Below are positions 11,203 through 22,900 of a stretch of 64,000 nt of DNA, one piece after another. A program made the position numbers and the translations under genes. The stretch's first letter is position 1. Every line of letters starts with the position of its first letter. The notes under the pieces are model-generated. The model did no database searches and was not told where the DNA came from. It saw only the letters and a program-made list of their open reading frames with translations. The DNA comes from Macrostomum hystrix. Lineage: Eukaryota; Platyhelminthes; Macrostomidae. The stretch is taken from contig CATNEN010000038.1 in NCBI GenBank assembly GCA_950097015.1, forward strand, positions 24,155,001-24,219,000, given 5' to 3'.

Positions 11203-14200
11203 ATGTCTCAAATAAAAACGCAGGTCACTGATCGCAATTGGAGCCAAGACAATAAAGGGTAAGAATATGGCCTTTTGGGTATCCGAAACATTAGACATCG
11301 TATCTCACCTGTTAGATTCGGTATCTCACCTGTTAGATTCGGTATCTCACCTGTTAGATTCGGTATCTCACCTGTTAGATTCGGTATCTCACCTGTTAGA
11401 TTCGGCACCTGTTAGATTCGGCACCTGTTAGATTCGGCACCTGTTAGATTCGGCACCTGTTAGATTCGGCACCTGTTAGATTCGGCACCTGTTAGATTCG
11501 GCACCTGTTAGATTCGGCACCTGTTAGATTCGGCACCTGTTAGATTCGGCACCTGTTAGATTCGGCACCTGTTAGATTCGGCACCTGTTAGATTCGGCAC
11601 CTGTTAGATTCGGCACCTGTTAGATTCGGCACCTGTTAGATTCGGCACCTGTTAGATTCGGCACCTGTTAGATTCGGCACCTGTTAGCTTTGGCACCTGT
11701 TAGATTCGGCACCTCACTTATTTTCTATCACCTGAATTGCAGCTTCAGCGATACAAAACGCCATTCAGAGTGCAGCGATGAGTCAGCCTACTTATTGCTC
11801 GATAGAAATGTGCTTCAGCGAGGTGGTTCTAGGCTTTGCGAATTGTGCACCCCAAACTCGGGTATGCAGCATTTTAACTTTTAATTGTAAAATTGTAAAT
11901 TGTAAATTGTTATTGTAAATGTTTGTTGTCCTTGTCACCAGGGTCTTTGACAAAAGTCGCTGAATATCTTGACGATGCTGATATAGAGTAGATTGTATGA
12001 GAATAGACATTACAAGGGACCAGCGTTTTAAAAAAAAGATAATTTTATTGCCGGCGTTTTTTCTCTATCGTTATAGTTGGTGCGTTCTCATTGGCTGTTT
12101 GCGATTGCACAATTATCGATCGATGGGTTATTTCACTTTACTGAAACATCAATCGCTTGTCTAGGTCTACTCATAGTAGCCCATACGAAATATGCCACGC
12201 GAACAATTTAAAGTTAAGTTAAGTTGTACAGTTTAACGGCCATAGAAAACACTCATTCATCAGAGCTCAACAAACTCTCATTGATCAGAGCTCAACAAAC
12301 TCTCATTGATCAGAGCTCAACAAACTCTCATTGATCAGAGCTCAACAAACTCTCATTGATCAGAGAAGTGCTCAATTGAAAAGCACCTCGAGCCAACGGT
12401 GCCGCCACAAGAAATAATTGCTTGTCAAAAAAGCAAGCAGCTAGATATGCAGATGGTGAGAGAAAATCTCAAGCTAGTCAAATCCAGACAGCATCCGATG
12501 CAGCTGGCAACTGACAGTCAACGATTCACTGATTCTGGAGTGCCAAGAATAGAACAGGTAGGGCAACTACGTCTTCAGTTCTAGTCAAACAGCAGAAACT
12601 ACTGTCTAACAGACACCCTACTGTCTAACAGACACCCTACTGTCTAACAGGACGCCCTACTGTCTAACAGGACGCCCTACTGTCTAACAGGACACCCTAC
12701 TGTCTAACAGGATACCATACTGTCTAACAGGACACCCTACTGTCTAACAGGACACCCTACTGTCTAACAGGACGCCCTACTGTCTAACAGGACGCTCTAC
12801 TGTCTAACAGGATACCTTACTGTCTAACAGGACACCCTACTGTCTAACAGGACGCCCTACTGTCTAACAGGACGCCCTACTGTCTAACAGAACACCCTAC
12901 TGTCTAACAGGACACCCTACTGTCTAACAGGATACCATACTGTCTAACAGGACGCCCTACTGTCTAACAGGACACTCTACTGTCTAACAGGACGCCCTAC
13001 TGTCTAACAGGACGCTCTACTGTCTAACAGGATACCTTACTGTCTAACAGGACACCCTACTGTCTAACAGGACACCCTACTGTCTAACAGGACACCCTAC
13101 TGTCTAACAGACACCCTACTGTCTAACAGGACACCCTACTGTCTAACAGGACACCCTACTGTCTAACAGGACGCCCTACTGTCTAACAGGACGCTCTACT
13201 GTCTAACAGGATACCTTACTGTCTAACAGGACACCCTACTGTCTAACAGGACGCCCTACTGTCTAACAGGACGCTCTACTGTCTAACAGGATACCTTACT
13301 GTCTAACAGGACACCCTACTGTCTAACAGGACGCCCTACTGTCTAACAGGACGCCCTACTGTCTAACAGGACACCCTACTGTCTAACAGGACACCCTACT
13401 GTCTAACAGGATACCATACTGTCTAACAGGACGCCCTACTGTCTAACAGGACACTCTACTGTCTAACAGGACGCCCTACTGTCTAACAGGACGCTCTACT
13501 GTCTAACAGGATACCTTACTGTCTAACAGGACACCCTACTGTCTAACAGGACACCCTACTGTCTAACAGGACACCCTACTGTCTAACAGGATACCATACT
13601 GTCTAACAGGACACCCTACTGTCTAACAGGACACCCTACTGTCTAACAGGACGCCCTACTGTCTAACAGGACGCTCTACTGTCTAACAGGATACCTTACT
13701 GTCTAACAGGACACCCTACTGTCTAACAGGACACCCTACTGTCTAACAGGACACCCTACTGTCTAACAGACACCCTACTGTCTAACAGGACACCCTACTG
13801 TCTAACAGGACACCCTACTGTCTAACAGGACGCCCTACTGTCTAACAGGACGCTCTACTGTCTAACAGGATACCTTACTGTCTAACAGGACACCCTACTG
13901 TCTAACAGGACACCCTACTGTCTAACAGGACGCCCGACTGTCTAACAGGACGCTCTACTGTCTAATAGGATACCTTACTGTCTAACAGGACACCCTACTG
14001 TCTAACAGGACACCCTACTGTCTAACAGGACACCCTACTGTCTAACAGGACGCCCTACTGTCTAACAGGACGCTCTACTGTCTAACAGGATACCTTACTG
14101 TCTAACAGGACACCCTACTGTCTAACAGGACGCCCTACTGTCTAACAGGACGCTCTACTGTCTAACAGGATACCTTACTGTCTAACAGGACGCCCTACTG

Positions 14201-17200
14201 TCTAACAGGACGCTCTACTGTCTAACAGGATACCTTACTGTCTAACAGGACACCCTACTGTCTAACAGGACGCCCTACTGTCTAACAGGACGCTCTACTG
14301 TCTAACAGGATACCTTACTGTCTAACAGGACACCCTACTGTCTAACAGGACACCCTACTGTCTAACAGGACGCCCGACTGTCTAACAGGACGCTCTACTG
14401 TCTAATAGGATACCTTACTGTCTAACAGGACACCCTACTGTCTAACAGGACACCCTACTGTCTAACAGGACACCCTACTGTCTAACAGGACGCCCTACTG
14501 TCTAACAGGACGCTCTACTGTCTAACAGGATACCTTACTGTCTAACAGGACACCCTACTGTCTAACAGGACGCCCTACTGTCTAACAGGACGCTCTACTG
14601 TCTAACAGGATACCTTACTGTCTAACAGGACACCCTACTGTCTAACAGGACACCCTACTGTCTAACAGGACACCCTACTGTATAACATGACTATACACAA
14701 GTAATTTTTCCCCAAAGCTACTCAGGAAGCGAGCGGAACTGGCGCACATGAAGTTGCTAATGGAAAACAATGGCCAGCCAATAGGATTAGACTTGGTCTA
14801 TCCTGATTGGCTGACGTTTCGGCTTCGAATTAAAAAACTCTTTGCCGACTTGCGCTGGAGATTATTCGTGTCGCATCGGCAACGTTTAAGACAGATGCAG
14901 CCAGACAATATCCAACTAGTAGCGGATATTAAAGTGAGCTGAAACCCATCTGCCTATGTGCTTGAAATTTAATTATTTCTTTACATATCGCTGCCATTAG
15001 GATCAGTAAAAGGAAAATTTAAGTATGGCGAAAAATATACTCTTTTTTTGAGTTACTTAACTCAAGCATGCTCCACTATGATGAACTCCAATACACTCTA
15101 CCCCACTCCAATACACTCTACCCCACTCCAATACACTCTACCCCACTCCAATACACTCTACCCCACTCCAATACACTCTACCCCACTCCAATACACTCTA
15201 CCCCACTCCAATACACTCTACCCCACTCCAATACACTCTACCCCAATCCAATACACTCTACCCCACTCCAATACACTCTACCCCAATCCAATACACTCTA
15301 CCCCACTCGAACACACTCTACCCCACTCCAATACACTCTAACCCACTCCAATACACTCTACCCCACTCCAACACACTCTACCCCACTCCAATACACTCTA
15401 CCCCACTCCAATACACTCTACCCCACTCCAATACACTCTACCCCAATCCAATACACTCTACCCTACTCCAACACACTCTACCCCACTCCAATACACTCTA
15501 CCCCACTCCAATACACTCTACCCCACTCCAACACACTCTACCCCACTCCAATCCACTCTACCCCACTCCAATACACTCTACCCCACTCCAATACACTCTA
15601 CCCCACTCCAATACACTCTACCCCAATCCAATACACTCTACCCCAATCCAATACACTCTACCCCACTCCAATACACTCTACCCCAATCCAACAAACTCTA
15701 CCCCACTCAAATACACTCTACCCCACTCCAACACACTCTACCCTACTCCAATACACTCTACCCCACTCCAATACACTCTACACCACTCCAATACACTCTA
15801 CCCCACTCCAATACACTATACCCCAATCCAATACACTCTACCCCACTCCAATACACTCTACCCCACTCCAATACACTATACCCCAATCCAATACACTCTA
15901 CCCCACTCAAATACACTCTACCCCACTCCAATACACTCTACCCCACTCCAATACACTCTACCCCACTCCAACACACTCTACCCCACTCCAATCCACTCTA
16001 CCCCACTCCAATACACTCTACCCCACTCCAATACACTCTACCCCACTCCAATACACTCTACCCCAATCCAATACACTCTACCCCAATCCAATACACTCTA
16101 CCCCACTCCAATACACTCTACCCCAATCCAACAAACTCTACCCCACTCAAATACACTCTACCCCACTCCAACACACTCTACCCTACTCCAATACACTCTA
16201 CCCCACTCCAATACACTCTACACCACTCCAATACACTCTACCCCACTCCAATACACTATACCCCAATCCAATACACTCTACCCCACTCCAATACACTCTA
16301 CCCCACTCCAATACACTATACCCCAATCCAATACACTCTACCCCACTCAAATACACTCTACCCTACTCCAATACACTCTACACCACTCAAATACACTCTA
16401 CCCCACTCCAATCCACTGAACTTTTACAGGACAGTGACAAGTACAGTCTAAAGTACATTGACACCTGGAGTGTTGGCGTGTCTGTGTCTGTAAAAAATCA
16501 CGCCTCGATTAAACACGCCATTCTAGCCGCCTTTCATCGCCTCGCTCTGGACAAGAGTTCAGATTTTCGCTACTCTCTGTTCTGCTTCTTTGGCGACACA
16601 CTCAAAGGCGGAGATCAGGCAATAGGTAAACTCATCATGAGCTACAGCTGACCCAATGACCAAACTCATCATGAGCTACAGCTGACCCAATAACCAAACT
16701 CATCATAAGCTACAGTAAATCTCATGACCAAATTTCATCATGAGCTACAGCTGACCCAATGACCAAATTTCATCATGAGCTACAGCTGACCCAATTACCA
16801 AACTCATGATGAGCTACAGCTGACCCAATGACCAAACTCATCATGAGCTACAGCTGACCCAATAACCAAACTCATCATAAGCTACAGTAAATCTCATGAC
16901 CAAATTTCATCATGAGCTACAGCTGACCCAATGACCAAATTTCATCATGAGCTACAGCTGACCCAATTACCAAACTCATGATGAGCTACAGCTGACCCAA
17001 TAACCAAAGTCATCATAAGCTACCGTAAACCTCATGACCAAATTTCATCATGAGCTACAGCTGACCCAATGACCAAATTTCATCATGAGCTACAGCTGAC
17101 CCAATAACCAAAATCCTGATGAGCTACAACTGACCCAATGACCAGACTTATCATGAGCTACAGCAAACCTCATGACCAAATGTCATCATGAGCTGCAGCT

Positions 17201-17401
17201 GACCAAATGACCAAACTCATCATGAGCTACAGCTGACCTCATTATATAGGCACAGTGATAGTAAATTACCAAGCAATTTTTCAACCTACCATTTTCTCTC
17301 CAGAACCAATCGAAGTATTCAATGGTACACCGGTGCAGGAATTGTATCGCCAGAATATTTCCGAGATATTTATTAACGACAATAAAGTTGCAATGCTCTA
17401 G
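11203..17401 (+). CDS. paralogue 1 of an unrecognised tandem-duplicated family (292 aa)
   Basis: Exons 11203-11258, 11743-11861, 12364-12557, 14718-14933, 16430-16625 and 17304-17401 (stop TAG). Phases chain perfectly (2,1,0,0,1), giving 292 aa. Residues from about 60 align along their length with the neighbour at 18656-25595: KSRQHPMQLATDSQ with KAHEHPTQTLLDRW, and ELYRQNISEIFINDNKVAM with ELYKRNCAEIFVNDNRVAM. Exons 3-6 here match exons 6-9 there in intron position and phase, proving tandem duplication. The segment from exon 5 (WSVGVSVSVKNHASIKHAIL, then FGDTLKGGD) has the length and hydrophobic pattern of a ubiquitin-like/Ras-association fold; that is a guess. This copy stops where its partner continues for about 190 more residues, so it is a shortened paralogue. 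AATAAA lies at 17515-17520. Every intron carries a different minisatellite. The first exon rests on phase and an ATG only. Confidence 0.7.
11295..11715. repeat. 21-bp then 16-bp minisatellite in intron 1 of paralogue 1
   Basis: Five copies of GGTATCTCACCTGTTAGATTC-type units (21 bp) pass at about 11405 into about 19 copies of a shorter 16-bp unit, GGCACCTGTTAGATTC. The second looks like an internal-deletion derivative of the first that then expanded. Confidence 0.95.
12250..12365. repeat. 25-bp minisatellite in intron 2 of paralogue 1
   Basis: About 4.5 copies with core ACTCTCATTGATCAGAGCTC. The final, partial unit ends TTGATCAG and supplies the splice acceptor of exon 3 (AG at 12362-12363). 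Confidence 0.9.
12590..14690. repeat. 20-bp minisatellite in intron 3 of paralogue 1
   Basis: About 105 copies of CTACTGTCTAACAGGACACC. Variants (GACGCC, GACGCT, GATACC) recur in ordered blocks, so groups of four to about twenty units have been copied together. Occasional 19-bp units shift the register. It fills the 2160-bp intron between 12557 and 14718. Confidence 0.97.
15083..16420. repeat. 20-bp minisatellite in intron 4 of paralogue 1
   Basis: About 67 copies of CCCCACTCCAATACACTCTA with substitutions only. A block of roughly 420 bp is nearly duplicated within the array (about 15500-15920 and 15920-16340), showing a recent segmental copy. The downstream exon begins at 16430. Confidence 0.97.
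16640..17235. repeat. about 34-bp minisatellite in intron 5 of paralogue 1
   Basis: Units built on CATCATGAGCTACAGCTGAC plus CCAATGACCAAA, with variants CATCATAAGCTACAGTAAAT. Three variants form a higher-order block repeated about every 170 bp. It fills most of the intron 16626-17303. Confidence 0.93.
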
Positions 17402-18655
17402 CATCTGCCAACTTCTGGTCACGGTTATCCGGGTATCGGGCGTCAACAAAACTAGAGTATTCTGACGGTTCTGATGTAGGTTCTGATTTGTTTTGTTTTT
17501 GTTTTGTTTTAGAAAATAAACATTTATTTTTAGTGCCCTACCTAGCTGTAACCTAGCTGTAACACAAACCAAACTTTTTATTGTCTAAATGTGCGTCAAT
17601 AAATATTAGTCATCTGAACTAACTGCGAAAACATTACCTACTACACATTAAGTATACAGTAAAAACCAGTTCAATAGTCATAAAGAATAAAGTTTAAATT
17701 TTTGAGTCTGTTTAGTATTAAAGTTACTTTGTGATCTGTTGTTTATTTTACATCGGCACTGTACGTGTAACTCATTTAAACATTGAAACAACAATAAAAT
17801 GTTTTCTATCGGGAAAACGCATGCTCATGTGTCACACTCTACCCTTATCTCTCACTCTGACCCTTATCTGTCACTCTCTACCCTCATCTCTCACTCTGAT
17901 CCTTATCTGTCACCCCCCTACCCTCATCTGTCACCCTCTACCCTCATCTCTCACTCTGATCCTTATCTGTCACCCCCCTCATTTGTCACTCTGATCCTTA
18001 TCTGTCACCCCCCTACCCTCATTTGTCACTCTGGTCATTATCTGTCACCCCCTACCCTCATCTGTCACCCTCTATCCTCATCTCTCACTCTGATCCTTAT
18101 CTGTCACCCTCTATCCTCATTTGTCACTCTGATCCTTATCTGTCACCCTCTACCATCATTTGTCACTCTGATCCTTATCTGTCACCCTCTACCATCATTT
18201 GTCACTCTGATCCTTATCTGTCACCCTCTATCCTCATCTCTCACTCTGATACTTATCTGTCATTCTCGACCCTCATTTGTCACTCTGATCCTTATCTGTC
18301 ACTCTCAAACCTCATTTGTCAATCTTCACCTTCATCTGTCTGCACTATTTTCCCTCATCTGCCACTCTGATCCACATCTGTCTATTCTTCTATTCCTCTT
18401 GCAGGCTACATACTTCACATCTTGTGTGAAAAAGAAAAAATGTGAAAATTTACATTAGGTATTTGATCGAGCATCAAGCTTTTCACTTCTCAAAATATTT
18501 CGTTGTCTATGTCATAGAAGCAGTCTTATATAGCATCACAAGACAGGCATTTTCGTAACTATTGAAAGGCACTTTATAACTATCGAGCTAATTACGTTCG
18601 CGATATCGAAACCGAAGTCTTAAAATCAGGAGAAAGCTAAATCAGCGCTGAGAAC
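17402..18655. other. spacer between the tandem paralogues
   Basis: Contains AATAAA at 17515-17520 and the array at 17825-18385. The last 250 bp before 18656 are unique sequence and should hold the promoter or 5' UTR of paralogue 2; I see no clear TATA box. Confidence 0.45.
17825..18385. repeat. CTCACTCTGATCCTTATCTG-type minisatellite
   Basis: Irregular pyrimidine-rich units combining CTGATCCTTATCTGTCACCC with TCTACCCTCATCTCTCACT or TTGTCACT, period about 37 bp with length variation. Confidence 0.9.
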
Positions 18656-19854
18656 ATGCAAGCAGAGTCGTCAGCCTACAGGCGGCTTTTGGCTCGTATG
18701 AACGTGGCGCCTCCTGATATCTCCAACGACTACAGGAAGACTGCGAAACCCAGGCGTGGCATTTCAGCCTCCGACTGCAAGCGGCGCATCGAGTAAGATC
18801 TACATTATTCGTTGCTTATTAATTTCATCTAATGTTAGTCACTCTTCTGTCACTCTACCCAATCTGTCACACTACCCAATCTGTCACACTACCCAATCTG
18901 TCACACTACCCAATCTGTCACACTACCCAATCTGTCACACTACCCAATCTGTCACACTACCCAATCTGTCACTCTACCCAATCTGTCACTCTGCCCAATC
19001 TGTCACACTACCCAAGCTGTCACTCTAACAAATCTGTCACACTACTCAATCTGTCACACTCCCCAATCTATCACTCTACCCAATCTGTAACTCTGCCCAA
19101 TCTGTCACTCTGCCCAATCTGTCACACTACCCAATCTGTCACTCTGCCCAATCTGTAACTCTGCCCAATCTGTAACTCTGCCCAATCTGTAACTCTGCCC
19201 AATCTGTCACACTACCCAAGCTGTCACTCTAACAAATCTGTCACACTACTCAATCTGTCACACTCCCCAATCTATCACTCTACCCAATCTGTAACTCTGC
19301 CCAATCTGTCACTCTGCCCAATCTGTCACACTACCCAATCTGTCACACTACCCAATCTGTCACACTACCCAATCTGTCACTCTGCCCAATCGGTCACACT
19401 ACCCAATCTGTCACTCTGCCCAATCTATCACACTACTCAATCTGTCACACTACCTAATCTGTCACAATATCCAATCTGTCACTCTGCCTAATCTGTCACT
19501 CTACCCAATCTGTCACTCTACCCAATCTGTCACACTACCCAATCTGTCACACTACCCAATCTGTCACACTACCCAATCTGTCACTCCTACCGTTTTTGTG
19601 ACTTGAATATGATCGAGACAAGATCAAATATTTGATTTCGACCAGTTCACTTTTTCAACGATTTTTCAAGCCGAATCACGCTAGCCAAGAAGTTAACTGC
19701 AAGTCGTAAGCAGCAACAGCAGCAGCCGCAGCAAGACATAAAAAACAAAATTTGGTTACGCCTTCCGCCATTGGATTTTGACTCAGGGTCGCACGCTACT
19801 AGCTGGCTTAACGACACGTGTACTGACAATATAGTTGACGCCAGCTGCAGCTCT

Positions 19855-19930
<76 letters not shown>

Positions 19931-22900
19931 GGCAATTGTACGTGGTTTGTTCACAGTCAGTCCGGGACCTGCAGAACAACAATAGTCGTCCCAAGAGTGA
20001 CAATGAGGGTCTCATCGGCAAGCAGTTAGCCAAGTTTCTCGATGAGAAGGACGGTTTTCAACAAAACAAACCTGATGAAATAAAATCTGAGCAAGGTGAG
20101 ATTTTGACTGCCAACTAAAACATTGGATTCGCTTTTTGAAATCCGTCGAATATTGAAAACAAAACCGATTTTGATTTTTTTCAGAGGACTCTGCATCGAA
20201 CTCGGAAGGTAATTTAGGGTCATTTTTGTATCTTAAGAGGTCGAACCCATGACCTCTGGGTCAGAATCTTAAAGCTCTCAATTCAAGGCAACTAAAACAG
20301 CGCACTATTAGGTAAAAAAAGTTAACATTCTTTGACCTGCAGACGTTTCTTATTTACCGGGCGGACGCAGGGGTAAGACTTAAAAGTTTATTATTAGTAA
20401 AAAAATGCTTTTCATAACCAGTTTTTTTTTATTTCCTTGCTTCAGCCTCTTCAGTTCGGGAGAGTTTTCGGAATTCGCTCATTTTTGATAATTCGAAGGT
20501 CAAAAAGCAGGAAAATAATGGTGAGTGCATGGGTTTCAACTCTGGCATTCCATTTGATTAAGGAGGCGCTCCGTTGAACTTATGTAATGTAATGAACTAA
20601 CTGAGAAGCGAGTTTTAGCACTGCCACACTATCTTTCTATGATCTAGTAACAATGGACACCCGCTGTTTGCAGACTTGAAGCTAATAGAGGACTACGATA
20701 GGACTTTTGTTTACTCAAAACGATTGCGTGCGCTATTAAAAATGAAACACAAGGCCTTAGACTGGAGAAGCATCGAGACCAACTTTCTATTGATCAAGGC
20801 GCATGAGCATCCGACACAGACTCTGCTAGATAGATGGAGAAATGTTGACCTGGGACAACCGTACGATTCTCAGGTAATATTAAACCGTTGTTTCTGACGG
20901 TTCGTACGGGGCATCGCTGGATTACGATTTAGTGTCAGCTAAGCAGAATTGTCAGTAGTTAATTGGGGTGTCAGTTCAGTGAGGCGTGAGTTCAGTAAGG
21001 GTGTCAGTTCCGTAGGGATGTCAATTTCATTGGGGTGTGAATTCAGTATAGTGAATTTATAAGTGCATTTAGATTTACTATTCACCATAGTAAATAAAAT
21101 TATTACATTTCTACTCTCAGTAAAGTAGTTGGCATTTTTTTCTCAATCATCTTCGAACTTCAGATTCGCTTGAAGAAGCAGATTGACGACTTCAAAGAAA
21201 CCTGCGGCACCAATAAGAGGTCCGTGAAAGGACCGCAGGTGCCGGTGGTTCTGCCCAGCTGGATGCCCTTCCGATTCAGGTTCAAGAAGGAGGGAGCAAT
21301 GAAGCGCTGGAATGATTTTGTGGCCTTCAAGCAGCAGAATCAGACTGGGGGAGCGGATGTACCCAAGGTAAGGAGGTACCCGATGATGCCGATGTTTTGT
21401 GATTCTGAAAGTTGTTTTATCGAATATTGAATGAAAATTTTAGCCCAAGTTCTGGATTTTCACGACGATAGGTTTAATATTTTTAGAAGAAACGAAAAAC
21501 TAATGTTTGCTATTTAAAATAACCCCATTTGTCATGCTAGTATTAATTATAGACTTTCTAATTGATAATTCTCGAAGTAAAACGCATTTTGTTTAAGCTA
21601 TTCAATATTGTTTTTCTTTTTTAGCCCAGCCAGATGTACAGTCCAGCCTACTACGATGTTTGGACCAATTTAATAACTGTTTTTGCAAACCCGGACACCA
21701 CTGTGCTGAATATGGTGGACTCGGTTTTCGCCAAGCTCGGACTGGAAGGTCGGGCAGATTTCAAATTCACCATCGGCTGTTTTATTGGTGACAAGCGATT
21801 TGGCAAGAACAAGCCGAAGGGCGCGCCTTCAGGTATGCTTTCAACCTATCCAGCTTCCAGCCCTTCAGTTCATCTTCCAGCCCTTCAGTTCATCTTCCAG
21901 CCCTTCAGTTCATCTTCCAACCCTTCAGTTCATCTTCCAACCTATCCAGCTTCCAGCCCTTCAGTTTATCTTCCAGCCCTTCAGTTCATCTTCCAACCTA
22001 TCCAGCTTCCAGCCCTTCAGTTCATCTTCCAGCCCTTCAGTTCATCTTCCAGCCCTTCAGTTCATCTTCCAACCCTTCAGTTCATCTTCCAACCTATCCA
22101 GCTTCCAGCCCTTCAGTTTATCTTCCAGCCCTTCAGTTCATCTTCCAACCTATCCAGCTTCCAGCCCTTCAGTTCATCTTCCAGCCCTTCAGTTCATCTT
22201 CCAGCCCTTCAGTTCATCTTCCAACCCTTCAGTTCATCTTCCAACCCTTCAGTTCATCTTCCAACCCTTCAGTTCATCTTCCAACCTATCCAGCTTCCAG
22301 CCCTTCAGTTTATCTTCCAGCCCTTCAGTTCATCTTCCAACCTATCCAGCTTCCAGCCCTTCAGTTCATCTTCCAGCCCTTCAGTTCATCTTCCAGCCCT
22401 TCAGTTCATCTTCCAACCCTTCAGTTCATCTTCCAACCCTTCAGTTCATCTTCCAACCCTTCAGTTCATCTTCCAACCTATCCAGCTTCCAGCCCTTCAG
22501 TTTATCTTCCAGCCCTTCAGTTCATCTTCCAACCTATCCAGCTTCCAGCCCTTCAGTTCATCTTCCAGCCCTTCAGTTCATCTTCCAGCCCTTCAGTTCA
22601 TCTTCCAACCCTTCAGTTCATCTTCCAACCTATCCAGCTTCCAGCCCTTCAGTTTATCTTCCAGCCCTTCAGTTCATCTTCCAACCTATCCAGCTTCCAG
22701 CCCTTCAGTTCATCTTCCAGCCCTTCAGTTCATCTTCCAGCCCTTCAGTTCATCTTCCAACCCTTCAGTTCATCTTCCAACCCTTCAGTTCATCTTCCAA
22801 CCTATCCAGCTTCCAGCCCTTCAGTTTATCTTCCAGCCCTTCAGTTCATCTTCCAACCCTTCAGTTCATCTTCCAGCCCTTCAGTTCATCTTCCAACCCT

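Noticed and set aside
15048-16429. Long Pro/Thr/His-rich frame joined to the exon at 16430
   Set aside because: The frame through the 20-bp array is fortuitous. The exon start at 16430 is set by TTTTACAG and by phase agreement with the paralogue.
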